Assembly (NCBI GenBank): GCA_002071335.1
Contig: MWEZ01000007.1
Coordinates: 1 to 34,600, forward strand
Direction of reading: 5' to 3'
DNA length: 34,600 nucleotides
Origin: Verrucomicrobia bacterium ADurb.Bin018
GTDB taxonomy: Bacteria > Verrucomicrobiota > Kiritimatiellia > CAIQIC01 > Lenti-01
Position numbers and translations under genes: made by a program. The notes under the pieces were generated by a model, which did no database searches, was not told where the DNA came from, and worked only from the letters and a program-made list of their open reading frames with translations. Every line of letters begins with the position of its first letter. Position 1 is the first letter of the stretch. Below are positions 1 to 8,492 of this stretch, one piece after another.

Positions 1-2
1 TA

Positions 3-392
3 GCAGAGTTGAATGGCGTGGGCGAGGATACGGCATGGAAACTGGCCCACGAGTTCTTCGGCTGGCGCGAGTTTCAAAACCGACGACAGGTGGGCAGCGC
101 GGCCGGCTTGACGGGCAGTCCCTATTCCAGTGGAGACAGCCAGCGCGAACAAGGGATCAGCAAGGCAGGCAACGCGCGGGTGCGGCATCTAATGACCGAA
201 CTGGCGTGGCGCTGGCTGCGATTCCAGTCCGGCAGTGAGTTGGCGCGCTGGTATGAACGGCGCTTTGGCGCGGGGACAAAGCGGATGCGGCGGGTGGGGA
301 TCGTGGCGCTAGCCCGCAAGCTGCTGGTGGCCCTGTGGCGCTACGGCGCACATGGGGTGATCCCCCAAGGGGTGCTGATCAAAGCCGCCTAA
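3..392 (+). CDS. IS110-family transposase, C-terminal part
   Basis: This is the last 130 codons of a transposase whose reading frame is open to the window edge, so the true start is upstream. The visible part is the C-terminal Transposase_20 (IS116/IS110/IS902) domain: a helix-hairpin-helix-like GVGEDTAW segment, the AGLTGSPYSSGDS block, and the diagnostic QGISKAGNARVR block, followed by an Arg-rich tail and a terminal helix (RVGIVALARKLLVALWRY). The Ser of the GISK motif is the probable catalytic serine of this DEDD/Ser recombinase family, though I cannot confirm its numbering. These enzymes act with a bridge (seek) RNA made from a non-coding end of the element. No frameshift or internal stop is seen, so the 3' part at least is intact. 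Confidence 0.92.
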   Translation, partial: AELNGVGEDTAWKLAHEFFGWREFQNRRQVGSAAGLTGSPYSSGDSQREQGISKAGNARVRHLMTELAWRWLRFQSGSELARWYERRFGAGTKRMRRVGIVALARKLLVALWRYGAHGVIPQGVLIKAA

Positions 393-690
393 ACGAGGCC
401 AAGAAAAGGGAAACACAACGGAGAAGCTTTGGATGTTCGAGAAACCGGCACAGCCCTGGGTCGCGCACATGCCGACCGTTTTGTAGATGGGTTCTTCTCG
501 ATATAGATTTGAGTCTGAGCATGAACATGCGCAAGCAGCAACAGGTGTTCCACTTCGGTGGGCACGGATAGAAGGTGGTAAGCAAGGGCGGGGTAATTTC
601 CGCCGACGTACCTATCTCAAATCGCATCCAGATCCGATCCGCTTGGAATAAAATAGAAAGGACAGTAAGACAATAAATCCATCGCCATGA
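393..690 (+). other. Non-coding right flank of the IS110 element; possible bridge/seek RNA region
   Basis: No convincing gene is present between the transposase stop and the putative right end. In one subgroup of this family (IS1111-like) the guide RNA is encoded downstream of the transposase. In the other subgroup it lies upstream. I cannot assign the subgroup, so the RNA is only a possibility. A short GGCGG/CCGCC hairpin (587-604) is visible. The open frames here have low-complexity translations unlike any family I know. Confidence 0.2.
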
Positions 691-744
691 CTTGACGGCC
701 CCCATAGAAGGGCTGGAACGGTCGCAGACCTGCCAGCCGCTCCC

Positions 745-778
745 GGCGGGAAGGGTTCATCCCTCAACCATTCCCGCC
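745..778. repeat. 13-bp inverted repeat (hairpin) between IS element and rlmN
   Basis: GGCGGGAAGGGTT (745-757) and AACCATTCCCGCC (766-778) pair over 13 bp with one mismatch around an 8-base loop. There is no T-run on either side. It could be a bidirectional terminator remnant or an intergenic repeat; its role is unknown. Confidence 0.5.
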
Positions 779-808
779 CTACAAAAGCCCGACAAAATCA
801 GCGAAATT

Positions 809-823
809 GTTGGGTGTCCCAAC
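809..823 (-). terminator. Small hairpin downstream of rlmN, possible terminator
   Basis: GTTGGG-TGT-CCCAAC is a perfect 6-bp stem about 65 bases past the rlmN stop. On the minus strand it is followed by a weak T-containing stretch (AATTTCGCTGATTTTG). It is the best terminator candidate for the rlmN end but is not a classical one. Confidence 0.3.
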
Positions 824-888
824 GCGGAACTCAGGTCCACCCGCACGCCATAGCACGGCGCAAAAGCGCGACGGGTTTCGGCTGCCGA

Positions 889-1944
889 TCAGTCGGATGG
901 TTGCGGCAAACGGTGCTGCCGGCGAAGTTGCCCGCAGGCGGCATTCACATCTTTGCCCTTGGATTCACGCAGCGTGACGGATACCCCGCGGGCGGCCAAG
1001 GTCTGCTGAAATTGCTCAATGGCCACGCGCGTTGGCGCTTCGCCGGCAAACTCCGGAACCGGGCTCAATGGGATCAAATTCACGCGGCAGGAAAACGGTC
1101 GCAAATGCTTGGCCAATTCCTCCGCGTCGCGCGCGGAGTCGTTGACTCCGCGAATCAACGTATATTCAAATGTGACGAAGCGTTTGGTTGCCGCGGTGTA
1201 GTCCCGGCAGGCGGCCAGCAGCTCAGTCAACGGATATTTATTTTCGATGGGCATCAGTTGCCGGCGCAGTTCATGGTTGACCGCGTGGAGCGAGACTGAC
1301 AACTCCACTTGCAACCCCTCGCCCGCCAGCCGCCGAATGCCCGGAATCACGCCGCTGGTGCTGATGGTGATGCGGCGCGCGCCGATGTTCAGCCCGTCCG
1401 GGTGATTCAAAATGCGAATGGATTTGAGTACTTCGTCATAGTTGTCGAAGGGTTCGCCCATGCCCATGTACACCACATTGTCCGGCCGGCGGCCCGTAGC
1501 TGCCATGACCAGTTGAAACTGGCCGACGATTTCGCCTGCTGACAGACTGCGCGCAAAGCCGCCCTTGGCGCTGGCGCAAAACGCGCAGCCCATCCGGCAG
1601 CCCACCTGCGTGGAAAGGCAAACGGTAGTCCAATCGCGGGCGGGAATCAGCACGGTTTCGACGCATTCGCCATCGTCCAGCCCGCCCAGCCATTTGCGCG
1701 TGCCGCCGGCATCCGCCGTTTCCTTGATGATGCGGATCGGTTCGGGCGTGTGCGTGGCCGCCAGCGCGGATTTCCAAGCCGCCGGCAAGTTACCCATCTG
1801 CTCCCACCGGGTGGCCCCGCGCACCTGGACCCATTGCCAAAGCTGCTTGGCCCGAAACGCCGGCTGGCCCGCCGCCAGTGCCAGCGCTTGCAGCTCTTCG
1901 GGCCATAATCCTTGCAGGGCGGTTTTCATTTGGCGGGCCAGCAT
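889..1944 (-). CDS. rlmN: 23S rRNA (A2503-C2)/tRNA (A37-C2) methyltransferase RlmN
   Basis: A radical SAM enzyme that methylates C2 of A2503 in 23S rRNA and of A37 in some tRNAs, which affects decoding fidelity. The protein is 351 residues, normal for RlmN. The [4Fe-4S]/SAM motif is C116-x3-C120-x2-C123 (CRMGCAFC), followed by the family blocks VVYMGMGEPFDNYD, RRITISTSG and LSVSLHAVN. The mechanistic cysteine near the C-terminus is C337 in NAACGQL, as expected for RlmN. The start is uncertain: ATG at 1944 has no clear ribosome-binding site, and ATG at 1929 (five residues shorter) is an alternative. It lies 106 bases downstream of the polyamine genes on the same strand and may be co-transcribed with them. 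Confidence 0.95.
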   Translation of the reverse strand: MLARQMKTALQGLWPEELQALALAAGQPAFRAKQLWQWVQVRGATRWEQMGNLPAAWKSALAATHTPEPIRIIKETADAGGTRKWLGGLDDGECVETVLIPARDWTTVCLSTQVGCRMGCAFCASAKGGFARSLSAGEIVGQFQLVMAATGRRPDNVVYMGMGEPFDNYDEVLKSIRILNHPDGLNIGARRITISTSGVIPGIRRLAGEGLQVELSVSLHAVNHELRRQLMPIENKYPLTELLAACRDYTAATKRFVTFEYTLIRGVNDSARDAEELAKHLRPFSCRVNLIPLSPVPEFAGEAPTRVAIEQFQQTLAARGVSVTLRESKGKDVNAACGQLRRQHRLPQPSD

Positions 1945-2050
1945 AGCGCATCCGCACCCGCCGCGCCATTTTTCTTCCCGTGCTGAAGATCACGGCAGGC
2001 GCGGCGATGGAGCCGGATGATCTCCCCGCCACCAAGTTTCCGCAAATGCG

Positions 2051-3190
2051 CTACTGATTGATGTGCACGACCTGCGCGGGAGGGAAGCCGTTGAACCAGG
2101 TGGATGAAGCATGGCTGTAGGCGCCGATGTTCGGGCTGTACACCAGATCGCCCAATTCCAGTTCCGGCAGCGGCTCGGCGAGGCTGATCGTGTCCAACGC
2201 GTCGCAGGTGGGCCCGAAAACCGCGCACAATTGCGTGGGTCCCTTCCGGAAGGCCTTCACCGGGTACTTGCAATGGTCGAAGAGGATGCCCGAAAACGTA
2301 TGGTACACGCCATCATTGATGTAGTAGCAGCGTTTGCCGTTGCGGTCGGCCTTGCCGATGACTTCCGCCACCAGAGTGCAAGCGGTGGCCACCAGGAAGC
2401 GGCCCGGCTCGGCCAGGATTTCCATGTCGGGCGGGAACAGCCGCGTGAACTCCGCGCGCAGCGTCCGGGCCAAGTCCCGGAATGGCCGCACATGCGCATC
2501 GTATGGCGCCGGGAACCCGCCGCCAATGTCGAGAATCCGCACCTGCCGGTGCCCACGCGACCATGCCTCTTTCATCACGCTATCGGCGAGGGCAAGGGCT
2601 TGGATGTAGTTTTGGAAATTCGTGCATTGGCTGCCGACATGAAAGCTAAGGCCTTCCACTGTCAGGCCGGCAGCGGCCGCCGCCTCGATGAGGTTGACAG
2701 CCTCGCCCGGGGGGGCGCCGAATTTCGAGGCCAGTTCCACCACCGAGCCGGTATTGGGCACGCTGAGGCGCAGAATCAAGCCGGCGTCGGGAGCGTATTG
2801 GCGGATTTTGTGCACCTCCGCCAAATTATCGTACGTCACCAATGGTTTGTACGGGTTCAGCTCCTCGAGCGTGCGCTTGTCCTTGATTGGATTGGCATAA
2901 ATGATTTTGTCCCAGATGAAGTCCTGCTGTTTTTTGGGCGGCCAGTCCTTGATGTTGTCCACCACGGTGCGGAATTCCGCAATGGAGGCGACATCGAAGC
3001 TCGCGCCGGCGCGATAGAACGTGCGGACGATCTCGGGCAAGGAATTCGCCTTGACGGCGAAATAAGGCTGTACGCGCGGCAGTTGTTGGCGAAACGTCGC
3101 CAGATTCTTGCGCAAGATGGCGTGATCCACCACAAAGAGCGGCGTGCCGTGCTGCCGGGCCAGGCGTTTGAGCAAAGCGGGCGAGGCCAT
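2051..3190 (-). CDS. Type III-fold PLP ornithine decarboxylase (eukaryotic-like)
   Basis: Decarboxylates ornithine (possibly also lysine) to putrescine. The protein is about 379 residues in the alanine-racemase-like fold III decarboxylase family. Visible motifs are the PLP lysine K47 in YFAVKAN, HVGSQ, the phosphate-binding DIGGGFP, EPGR, and the ornithine decarboxylase signature GPTCDALD with the active-site Cys-Asp donated across the dimer. The C-terminal block is SSTWFNGF. The Cys-Asp motif favours ornithine decarboxylase over carboxynorspermidine decarboxylase. I place the start at ATG 3190, four bases after the upstream gene's stop, with AAGG about 8-11 bases before it. Longer frames begin at TTG 3229 or ATG 3214 inside the upstream gene and lack a ribosome-binding site. 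It is the fourth gene of the polyamine cluster. Confidence 0.88.
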   Translation of the reverse strand: MASPALLKRLARQHGTPLFVVDHAILRKNLATFRQQLPRVQPYFAVKANSLPEIVRTFYRAGASFDVASIAEFRTVVDNIKDWPPKKQQDFIWDKIIYANPIKDKRTLEELNPYKPLVTYDNLAEVHKIRQYAPDAGLILRLSVPNTGSVVELASKFGAPPGEAVNLIEAAAAAGLTVEGLSFHVGSQCTNFQNYIQALALADSVMKEAWSRGHRQVRILDIGGGFPAPYDAHVRPFRDLARTLRAEFTRLFPPDMEILAEPGRFLVATACTLVAEVIGKADRNGKRCYYINDGVYHTFSGILFDHCKYPVKAFRKGPTQLCAVFGPTCDALDTISLAEPLPELELGDLVYSPNIGAYSHASSTWFNGFPPAQVVHINQ

Positions 3191-3194
3191 GGGT

Positions 3195-4367
3195 TCAACC
3201 TTGGCGCGGGGCATCGGGATTATTGGCAAAAAAGACGCGCGTCAGCCGCTTCATCATGGCGCCCCGCTGGTCGTAGAGCCGTTTCAGCTTGCGCGGCTTC
3301 CGTTGCGCCAGCGCGTAATGCGTCAGCAAGGGCAGGCCGACGGTGGAGTCGAGATAGGCCACGACGGCATCGGGTAGTTGGTTCGGGTCCACCTTGCCCC
3401 AACTGACGGCCTCGGAAGGCGTCGCCCCGGAGAGGCCGCCGGTATCGGGCCGCGCGTCGGTGAATTGCAGAAAATAGTCATGACCGACCTCGGGAATGCG
3501 GAGCACTTCCTGGATTTGCGGTTCGGTCTGGAGCGTAAAGTTCTTGGGCGAGCCGCCGCCCACCAACACCACGCCGGTTTTTTTGCGGCGCTGCTTGGCA
3601 TCCAGCACGATGGCCGTGCTTTCGTTGACGTCAATGCTGGGGTTGATCCGCAGTTTGTTGCCGCACAACTCCACGCCGGCGATGTTCATGCCGATGGTCG
3701 AATCGCCGGGCGATGAACAAAAGCAAGGCACGCCGGCGCGGTAGGCCGCGGCCAGGATGGAAGCGTCCTGCCGGCCGGTCTGCTCCTCGAATTGCGCGCA
3801 ATAGCGGCCAAGCAGATAGTGCAATTCCGCTGTGCCCATCTCTTTTTGAAATTCCGGCTGCACAAGCATCTGGCGTAGCACGTCGTCGGTGCGCATCAAC
3901 ACGTCGTTATAGTCGAGGAAGATGTCGTAAATGCGCACAACGCCCAAGCGGCGCAGTTCGGGATCCCGGACGGCGGCCGAACCCTTCCAGAGGGGCAGGT
4001 TCATCGCGTGGTGCATGTCGTGGTAGAGATTGGCGCCAGTGGATACGATCCAATCCACGAAGCCGGCCTTAATCAGCGGCACCACGGCCGCCGAACCCAG
4101 ACCAGCCGGAGTCAGCGCGCCGGCCAAACTCATGCCGACCGTCACGTCATCGCGGGCCAGCATCTTCTCGGTGAACAGGCGGCAGCCTTCCTGCAGTCGC
4201 GCGGCATTATAGGCCAGAAACGTGTGGTTGATCAGGTCGGGCAGCGACTCCCGGCCGGTAATCGGCGAAGGCAGAATGCGCTTGCCGCTTAGGAATCGCT
4301 TCTTGCCCGCCGCAAACTGGTGCGGGTATTGGCTGACGAATTTTTTGGGCAATTTGATCGTGCTCAT
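3195..4367 (-). CDS. speY: Deoxyhypusine synthase-like protein, probable homospermidine synthase (SpeY type)
   Basis: The 390-residue protein belongs to the deoxyhypusine synthase family, but bacteria have no eIF5A to modify. In Anabaena a homologue (SpeY) makes homospermidine by NAD-dependent aminobutyl transfer, and the same role is inferred here. The catalytic lysine is K325 in the conserved block SEAVSWGK. Other family signatures are the N-terminal [25 protein letters not shown], and the NAD-site [18 protein letters not shown] lies seven bases before ATG 4367. The gene sits 22 bases after speB and 4 bases before the ornithine decarboxylase, so both putrescine-forming routes flank the enzyme that would consume putrescine. 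The product (homospermidine or another aminobutylated amine) cannot be told from sequence. Confidence 0.85.
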   Translation of the reverse strand: MSTIKLPKKFVSQYPHQFAAGKKRFLSGKRILPSPITGRESLPDLINHTFLAYNAARLQEGCRLFTEKMLARDDVTVGMSLAGALTPAGLGSAAVVPLIKAGFVDWIVSTGANLYHDMHHAMNLPLWKGSAAVRDPELRRLGVVRIYDIFLDYNDVLMRTDDVLRQMLVQPEFQKEMGTAELHYLLGRYCAQFEEQTGRQDASILAAAYRAGVPCFCSSPGDSTIGMNIAGVELCGNKLRINPSIDVNESTAIVLDAKQRRKKTGVVLVGGGSPKNFTLQTEPQIQEVLRIPEVGHDYFLQFTDARPDTGGLSGATPSEAVSWGKVDPNQLPDAVVAYLDSTVGLPLLTHYALAQRKPRKLKRLYDQRGAMMKRLTRVFFANNPDAPRQG

Positions 4368-4389
4368 TTTGGGTTCTCCTTGGCAGGTT

Positions 4390-5313
4390 TCAATGTTGGC
4401 GGGACGGTCGCTGATATAAGGCTTGGACGATGATGTTGTGCACCAATTTGGCGGCGAGGAAATCCGGCCCCTTCATACCCGGGAGCGGCGCCAGTTCCAC
4501 CACATCGCAGACCGGCAAAGATGCGGCCTCGCGGCAAACCACGCGCACCACGGCCATGATATCCGCCCAAGACAATCCCCCAGGCTCGGGCGTGCCGACT
4601 GCCGGCATGATGCTCGGGTCAAGGCCATCCAAGTCCACCGTCAGATAGACCGTCCGCCCGCGCACGTAAGCGGCCAGATCATTCAACCAGCCGCGGTCCG
4701 CCAACGCCTCCTCCGCGAAGACGGTATGCACGCGGTCGGTGCTGCGGCGGAAATGTTCTTCGCCGGCCGACAAATTACGAATGCCGATCTGGAAAAGCGG
4801 GGAGACTTCCGCGATGCGCCGCGCGGCGCAGGCGTGGCTGTAGCGGCTGCCTTCGTATTCCTCCCGCAAATCGGCATGCGCATCCACATGCACCGTCACA
4901 AAATCCCGGATGCCGGCCCGGACCATGCCGCGGGCGATGCCGCCTGAAATCGAGTGTTCGCCACCCAGCGCCACCAATAACTCCGGCGCCGGGGAGCCGG
5001 TGAGAATTCCCGCCACGGCTTCGTCAATGGCATTCACCATGGCTTCCGGCGAACGATGGTCCAGCCCCAGCGGTGGCAGCGTATGGATGCCAATGGCCAG
5101 TGCCGGCTCGGTGTTGAATTCGCGGTCGAACCACTCCACTTGGCGGGAGGCCGCGATGATGGCGGCCGGCCCCTCGCGCGTCCCGGCGCCGTAGGAGGTG
5201 GTGCCCTCGTAGGGAATGGGCAAAACCCAGGCGCGGGCCCGCTCGGGGGTAGTCGCCTCGGCCGGCAATCCCAGGAAATTCCATGGCGATTGGAAACGGC
5301 TCAAATCCGTCAT
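4390..5313 (-). CDS. speB: Agmatinase (agmatine ureohydrolase)
   Basis: Hydrolyses agmatine to putrescine and urea using a binuclear Mn centre. The protein is 307 residues in the arginase/ureohydrolase family. All metal-binding motifs are present: GGEH (His120), DAHAD (144-148) and DLDGLDP (Asp227, Asp229), followed by TPEPGGLSW and the VVELAP segment. The longer frame to 5397 begins at TTG and encodes a Pro-rich stretch over a hairpin. ATG 5313 has GGAG eight bases upstream and matches the family N-terminus. It lies between speA, which supplies agmatine, and the SpeY-type gene, which would use putrescine. Guanidinobutyrase or related activity is possible, but the neighbours favour agmatinase. 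Confidence 0.93.
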   Translation of the reverse strand: MTDLSRFQSPWNFLGLPAEATTPERARAWVLPIPYEGTTSYGAGTREGPAAIIAASRQVEWFDREFNTEPALAIGIHTLPPLGLDHRSPEAMVNAIDEAVAGILTGSPAPELLVALGGEHSISGGIARGMVRAGIRDFVTVHVDAHADLREEYEGSRYSHACAARRIAEVSPLFQIGIRNLSAGEEHFRRSTDRVHTVFAEEALADRGWLNDLAAYVRGRTVYLTVDLDGLDPSIMPAVGTPEPGGLSWADIMAVVRVVCREAASLPVCDVVELAPLPGMKGPDFLAAKLVHNIIVQALYQRPSRQH

Positions 5314-5356
5314 GTCGGCGCTCCGTGGTTTGGGTGGTGGGGGTTCATGGTTTGGC

Positions 5357-5404
5357 GAACCGGCCCGCGCGCCGGCGAAAACCGCCGGCGCCGGCAACCG
5401 GTTC
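5357..5404 (-). promoter_or_regulatory. Strong two-part hairpin between speA and speB
   Basis: An inner perfect stem GCGCCGGCG/CGCCGGCGC (5369-5377, 5383-5391) with a 5-base loop is enclosed by an outer GAACCGG/CCGGTTC pair (5357-5363, 5398-5404) that overlaps the speA stop codon. No T-run follows on the minus strand. It may limit read-through or protect the speA mRNA end, setting different levels of SpeA and SpeB. That is inference. Confidence 0.5.
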
Positions 5405-7328
5405 AGGTTTCAAAATAGGTGTAGCCGCGCAATCCATTTTCATAGGCATCGAGAATTTCCCGCCGTTCCGTCGCGGAAATCCGTTTTTGGCGAACGGCTT
5501 CCTCAGCCAGCTCGCGGAACCGCGCCAACAACCCCTGCGGATTATATTCCACATAGCTGAGTACATCGCCGACGCTATCCCCATCGAATTCCTCCGCGTA
5601 GGTAATCTCGCCGGCGTCATCCACATGGATGCTGGCCACATTGGTATCGCCAAACAAGTTGTGCAAGTCACCCAGGGTCTCCTGATAGGCACCCACCAGG
5701 AAAATCGCCAGAATGTAGTCTTCATCCGGGCCAACGCCATGCACCGGCAGCGCGCCGCGGTTGTCGGGCATGCTGACAAAGTGGTCAATCTTGCCGTCAC
5801 AGTCGCAGGTAATGTCCGAGAGCACCGCCAGCCGGGTGGGTTTTTCGTTAAGCCGCTGGATGGGCATCACCGGGAAAAGCTGGTCAATGGCCCAACTGTC
5901 AGGCAGCGATTGGAAGATACTGAAGTTGCAATAGTAGATGTCGGCCATAAGTTCTTCGAGATCGCGCATGTCATCGGGCACAAAGCGCAACTTGGGCACC
6001 TCGGCTTTGATGCGCGTGAGAATGTGCCAGAAAAGACGGTCGGCCACCGCGTGCTGGCGCAAGGTGATGTCGCCATGTTTGAAGGCCTTCTGGATTTCCT
6101 CGCGGTAAAAAATGGCGTCGTTGTAGAATTCCCCGAGGTTGCGCGTGCGCAGATTGGCGGCCACTTCCATCAGGTTGCGGATGGGTTCCGGAATCGGTTT
6201 GGGCAGCGGCTTTGGGGGATCGGGCACTTCAATGGCGCGGGTGTTGAGCACGTTGACCAGCAGCACCGAATAATAGCCAACCAACGCGCGGCCGGATTCG
6301 CTGATCAAGACCGGATGCGGCACGCCGGACTTGTCGCAAATGTCCATCACGCCTTCGACGACATCGGCCGCATATTCGGCCACATCGTAGTTGGCACTGC
6401 TGGCGCAATTGCACCGGGAACCGTCATAATCAATGGCGAGGCCGCCGCCGATATCGAGAATGCCCATCTTGGCGCCTTCCTTCACCAAACCGGTGTAGTA
6501 TTGGGCGGCTTCGCGCACGGCCTCGCGAATTTCACGGATGTTGGGCACCTGCGAGCCGAGATGGTAATGCACCAATTCGAGGCAATCGAGCATTCCCAAC
6601 TCGCGCAGCCGGTCCACCGCGGCGATCACTTGCGGCGGCGTCAGGCCGAAGACGCTCCCCTCGCCCCCTGATTCCGCCCACTTGCCGCCAACGGAACTAG
6701 CCAGCTTGACGCGAATGCCAATGCGGGGCCGGATGTTTTGTTTGGCCGCGCGCTCCAACAGCAGATCCAATTCCCCCGGCATCTCCAGCACCAGAATCGT
6801 CTGCAAACCCATCTTCAGCGAGAACAGCGCCAGATCAATGAATTCCGCGTCCTTATAGCCGTTGCAAATGATGTAGGCCGCGGGATCATGCAAGTAACCC
6901 AGCGCGGCGATCAGTTCCGCCTTCGATCCTGCTTCCAAGCCATGGTGAAATGGCGCGCCCAGCCGGACCACATCCGCCACTGTTTGATGTTGTTGATTGA
7001 CCTTGATGGGATACACGCCGCGATAACTCCCGGCATAACCAGAGTCGGCAATCGCTTTGGCAAAGGCCTCGTTGATGGCACGAATGCGCGCCGCCAGCAA
7101 ATCACTGAATCGCAGCAACACCGGCAGACTGAACCCACGTTGGTACAGCCCCCGCACAATGTCATGAAACTTGACGCTGACCGGTCCCTGTTGGTTTTGC
7201 AGTTTGACCGCCGCAAAACCATCCTCGGTAATGTGAAAATAGCCGTTGCCCCACGCTTCTACGCCATACAATTCGCTGCTGCGAATGTTGTCCCAGCCAT
7301 CCAACGCTTCCGTCAATCCGCGCGACAT
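5403..7328 (-). CDS. speA: Biosynthetic arginine decarboxylase
   Basis: PLP enzyme that converts arginine to agmatine, the first step of the arginine route to putrescine. The 641-residue length is typical of SpeA. PLP-binding K109 lies in VYPIKVNQQ. HYHLGSQ (about 254-260), DIGGGLAIDYDGS (about 292-304) and SESGRA follow. The active-site cysteine region is ITCDCDGKIDHF (about 506-517). The C-terminal block (LVGAYQETLGDLHNLFGD, then ASIHVDDAGE) is also the family pattern. ATG 7328 is chosen over the longer frame at 7373 because GGAGAACGGAACAAG precedes it. It is the first gene of the cluster speA-speB-speY-odc. A 15-base palindrome lies in its leader. Confidence 0.96.
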   Translation of the reverse strand: MSRGLTEALDGWDNIRSSELYGVEAWGNGYFHITEDGFAAVKLQNQQGPVSVKFHDIVRGLYQRGFSLPVLLRFSDLLAARIRAINEAFAKAIADSGYAGSYRGVYPIKVNQQHQTVADVVRLGAPFHHGLEAGSKAELIAALGYLHDPAAYIICNGYKDAEFIDLALFSLKMGLQTILVLEMPGELDLLLERAAKQNIRPRIGIRVKLASSVGGKWAESGGEGSVFGLTPPQVIAAVDRLRELGMLDCLELVHYHLGSQVPNIREIREAVREAAQYYTGLVKEGAKMGILDIGGGLAIDYDGSRCNCASSANYDVAEYAADVVEGVMDICDKSGVPHPVLISESGRALVGYYSVLLVNVLNTRAIEVPDPPKPLPKPIPEPIRNLMEVAANLRTRNLGEFYNDAIFYREEIQKAFKHGDITLRQHAVADRLFWHILTRIKAEVPKLRFVPDDMRDLEELMADIYYCNFSIFQSLPDSWAIDQLFPVMPIQRLNEKPTRLAVLSDITCDCDGKIDHFVSMPDNRGALPVHGVGPDEDYILAIFLVGAYQETLGDLHNLFGDTNVASIHVDDAGEITYAEEFDGDSVGDVLSYVEYNPQGLLARFRELAEEAVRQKRISATERREILDAYENGLRGYTYFET

Positions 7329-7369
7329 CTTGTTCCGTTCTCCTCGATCACGGTTTATTTGGTCAGATT

Positions 7370-7384
7370 CCACAGGCCCTGTGG
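7370..7384. promoter_or_regulatory. Perfect palindrome upstream of speA
   Basis: CCACAGG-C-CCTGTGG is a perfect 7-bp inverted repeat with a single central base, about 42 bases before the speA start. It could be an operator or a leader hairpin. No clear sigma70 promoter was found for speA, so its position relative to the transcription start is unknown. Confidence 0.35.
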
Positions 7385-7504
7385 TTCATGTCTGGGCGAA
7401 AAAGTGCGGCAAACATTTCGCCAACGCAATAGCAAATCAATGCCAAACGTATTTTTTTTTAGGGCGGAGTTGTCGGGCCTGAGGGGTTGCAGTACCTTTC
7501 GCTG

Positions 7505-7533
7505 GTGACACCGGCTACAAAGCACACTATATT
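7505..7533 (+). promoter_or_regulatory. Sigma70-like promoter for the prenyl synthase gene
   Basis: GTGACA (7505-7510), a 17-base spacer and TATATT (7528-7533) match the -35/-10 consensus at 5/6 each. The predicted start of transcription near 7540 gives a leader of about 29 bases to ATG 7569. Confidence 0.6.
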
Positions 7534-7568
7534 TCCTTCATTCGCAACATGATGAGCCTTCTACACGC

Positions 7569-8492
7569 ATGGAATCGGTTATGGCTGACCGCCCCGGAGC
7601 CGCAGCTGAACGGACGGCCCGCATGAACAGCCCTGCGCCCGCCTGGCCCGGCATTGGTGAACTCCGGCAGCAGATCGAAGCTGAGTTGGAAGCCACCTTG
7701 TCCAACTGCCCGCAAACGGAAGTCATGCGTGCGGCGCGTTACGTGACGCAGGGCGGCGGCCAACGCTGGCGGGGGGCGCTGGCGGTGGCCGCGGGCGCAA
7801 TCTTTCAACCCGATGCCCTCGCCGCCACGTTGCCATTGGCCGCCGCGCTGGAAATCATGCACGCCGCCTCGCTGGTGGTGGACGATTTGCCTTCCATGGA
7901 TCATGCCCAAACCCGTCGCGGCAAGCCCTGCGTGCATTTGGTGTTTCCGCCGTGGGTCGTGGATATGCTCCCCGCGTTTCTGGTAAACTTGGCCTATCAT
8001 GTCGCCGCCCAAAACACCCGGGTTCCTACGGAGAACCGGCTGCGCTGCCTCCTCCTACTGGGCGAAATGGGAATGAACTTGGCACAGGGACAGGAACTCG
8101 ATCTCGCACTGACCGGCCAAGAGGCCACACTCGCGCAAGTGGTCAACTGCCATACCCTAAAGAGCGGTTCGCTCTTTGCCGCAGCCACCGCCGGCGGAGC
8201 ATTGCTATGTGGCGCCAGCGATGATGATGCCGCAACATTACGTAATGCCGGAATGAAATTGGGCCTCACGTACCAAATCATGGACGACCTCGCGGATAGC
8301 GATAACGAACAAGCGGATGTCGCCGGCAAAAGCGGCATTTGGACCTGCTGCACCCCGCAGGAAGCCCGCGCACTGGCCGCCGAGCAACTGGCTGCGGCGC
8401 TATCCCTGCTGACTCCTTTTGGGCCGCCCGCGACAGCGCTACGCGCCCTGACCGCCGAAATCTTTTCCGGCCCCCGCCACCTCCCCGCCTAG
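7569..8492 (+). CDS. Trans-isoprenyl diphosphate synthase family protein (FPP/GGPP synthase-like) with altered motifs
   Basis: Head-to-tail prenyl synthases extend allylic diphosphates with isopentenyl diphosphate. The 307-residue protein keeps the first aspartate-rich motif (DDLPSMDHAQTRRG), a KSGSLF block and a second motif (MDDLAD). Two regions are unusual. The IPP-binding GGKRxRP segment reads GGQRWRG, losing the lysine. The normally conserved AxLAGDALL helix after the first motif is replaced by PPWVVDMLPAFLVNLAYH. The activity may therefore be changed or lost. The start is uncertain. ATG 7569 agrees with the upstream promoter but lacks a ribosome-binding site. ATG 7581 and ATG 7623 are alternatives, and the last gives 289 residues with a family-like N-terminus. 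It is a single gene divergent from speA. Confidence 0.8.
   Translation: MESVMADRPGAAAERTARMNSPAPAWPGIGELRQQIEAELEATLSNCPQTEVMRAARYVTQGGGQRWRGALAVAAGAIFQPDALAATLPLAAALEIMHAASLVVDDLPSMDHAQTRRGKPCVHLVFPPWVVDMLPAFLVNLAYHVAAQNTRVPTENRLRCLLLLGEMGMNLAQGQELDLALTGQEATLAQVVNCHTLKSGSLFAAATAGGALLCGASDDDAATLRNAGMKLGLTYQIMDDLADSDNEQADVAGKSGIWTCCTPQEARALAAEQLAAALSLLTPFGPPATALRALTAEIFSGPRHLPA

Larger units (their letters stand above)
1..712 (+). mobile_element. Right-hand part of an IS110-family insertion sequence (cut by window edge)
   Basis: The region holds the C-terminal part of an IS110-type transposase and about 300 bases of non-coding DNA after it. The segment near 686-712 (ATGACTTGACGG, then CCATAGAAGG) resembles, from memory, the right ends of related IS110 elements, so the element probably ends there. 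IS110 elements have no classical terminal inverted repeats, so the exact boundary cannot be fixed from this copy alone. The left end lies outside the window. Confidence 0.5.

Noticed and set aside
379-705. 108-codon minus-strand frame downstream of the transposase
   Set aside because: The translation is low in family-like pattern, rich in Cys/Pro/Arg clusters, lacks a ribosome-binding site and lies within the IS non-coding end.
2111-3406. 431-codon plus-strand frame
   Set aside because: It is the antisense shadow of the ornithine decarboxylase gene. The His/Val/Gln/Arg-rich composition is typical of such shadows in GC-rich DNA.
5283-6671. 462-codon plus-strand frame
   Set aside because: Shadow of speA on the opposite strand, which carries all the motifs.
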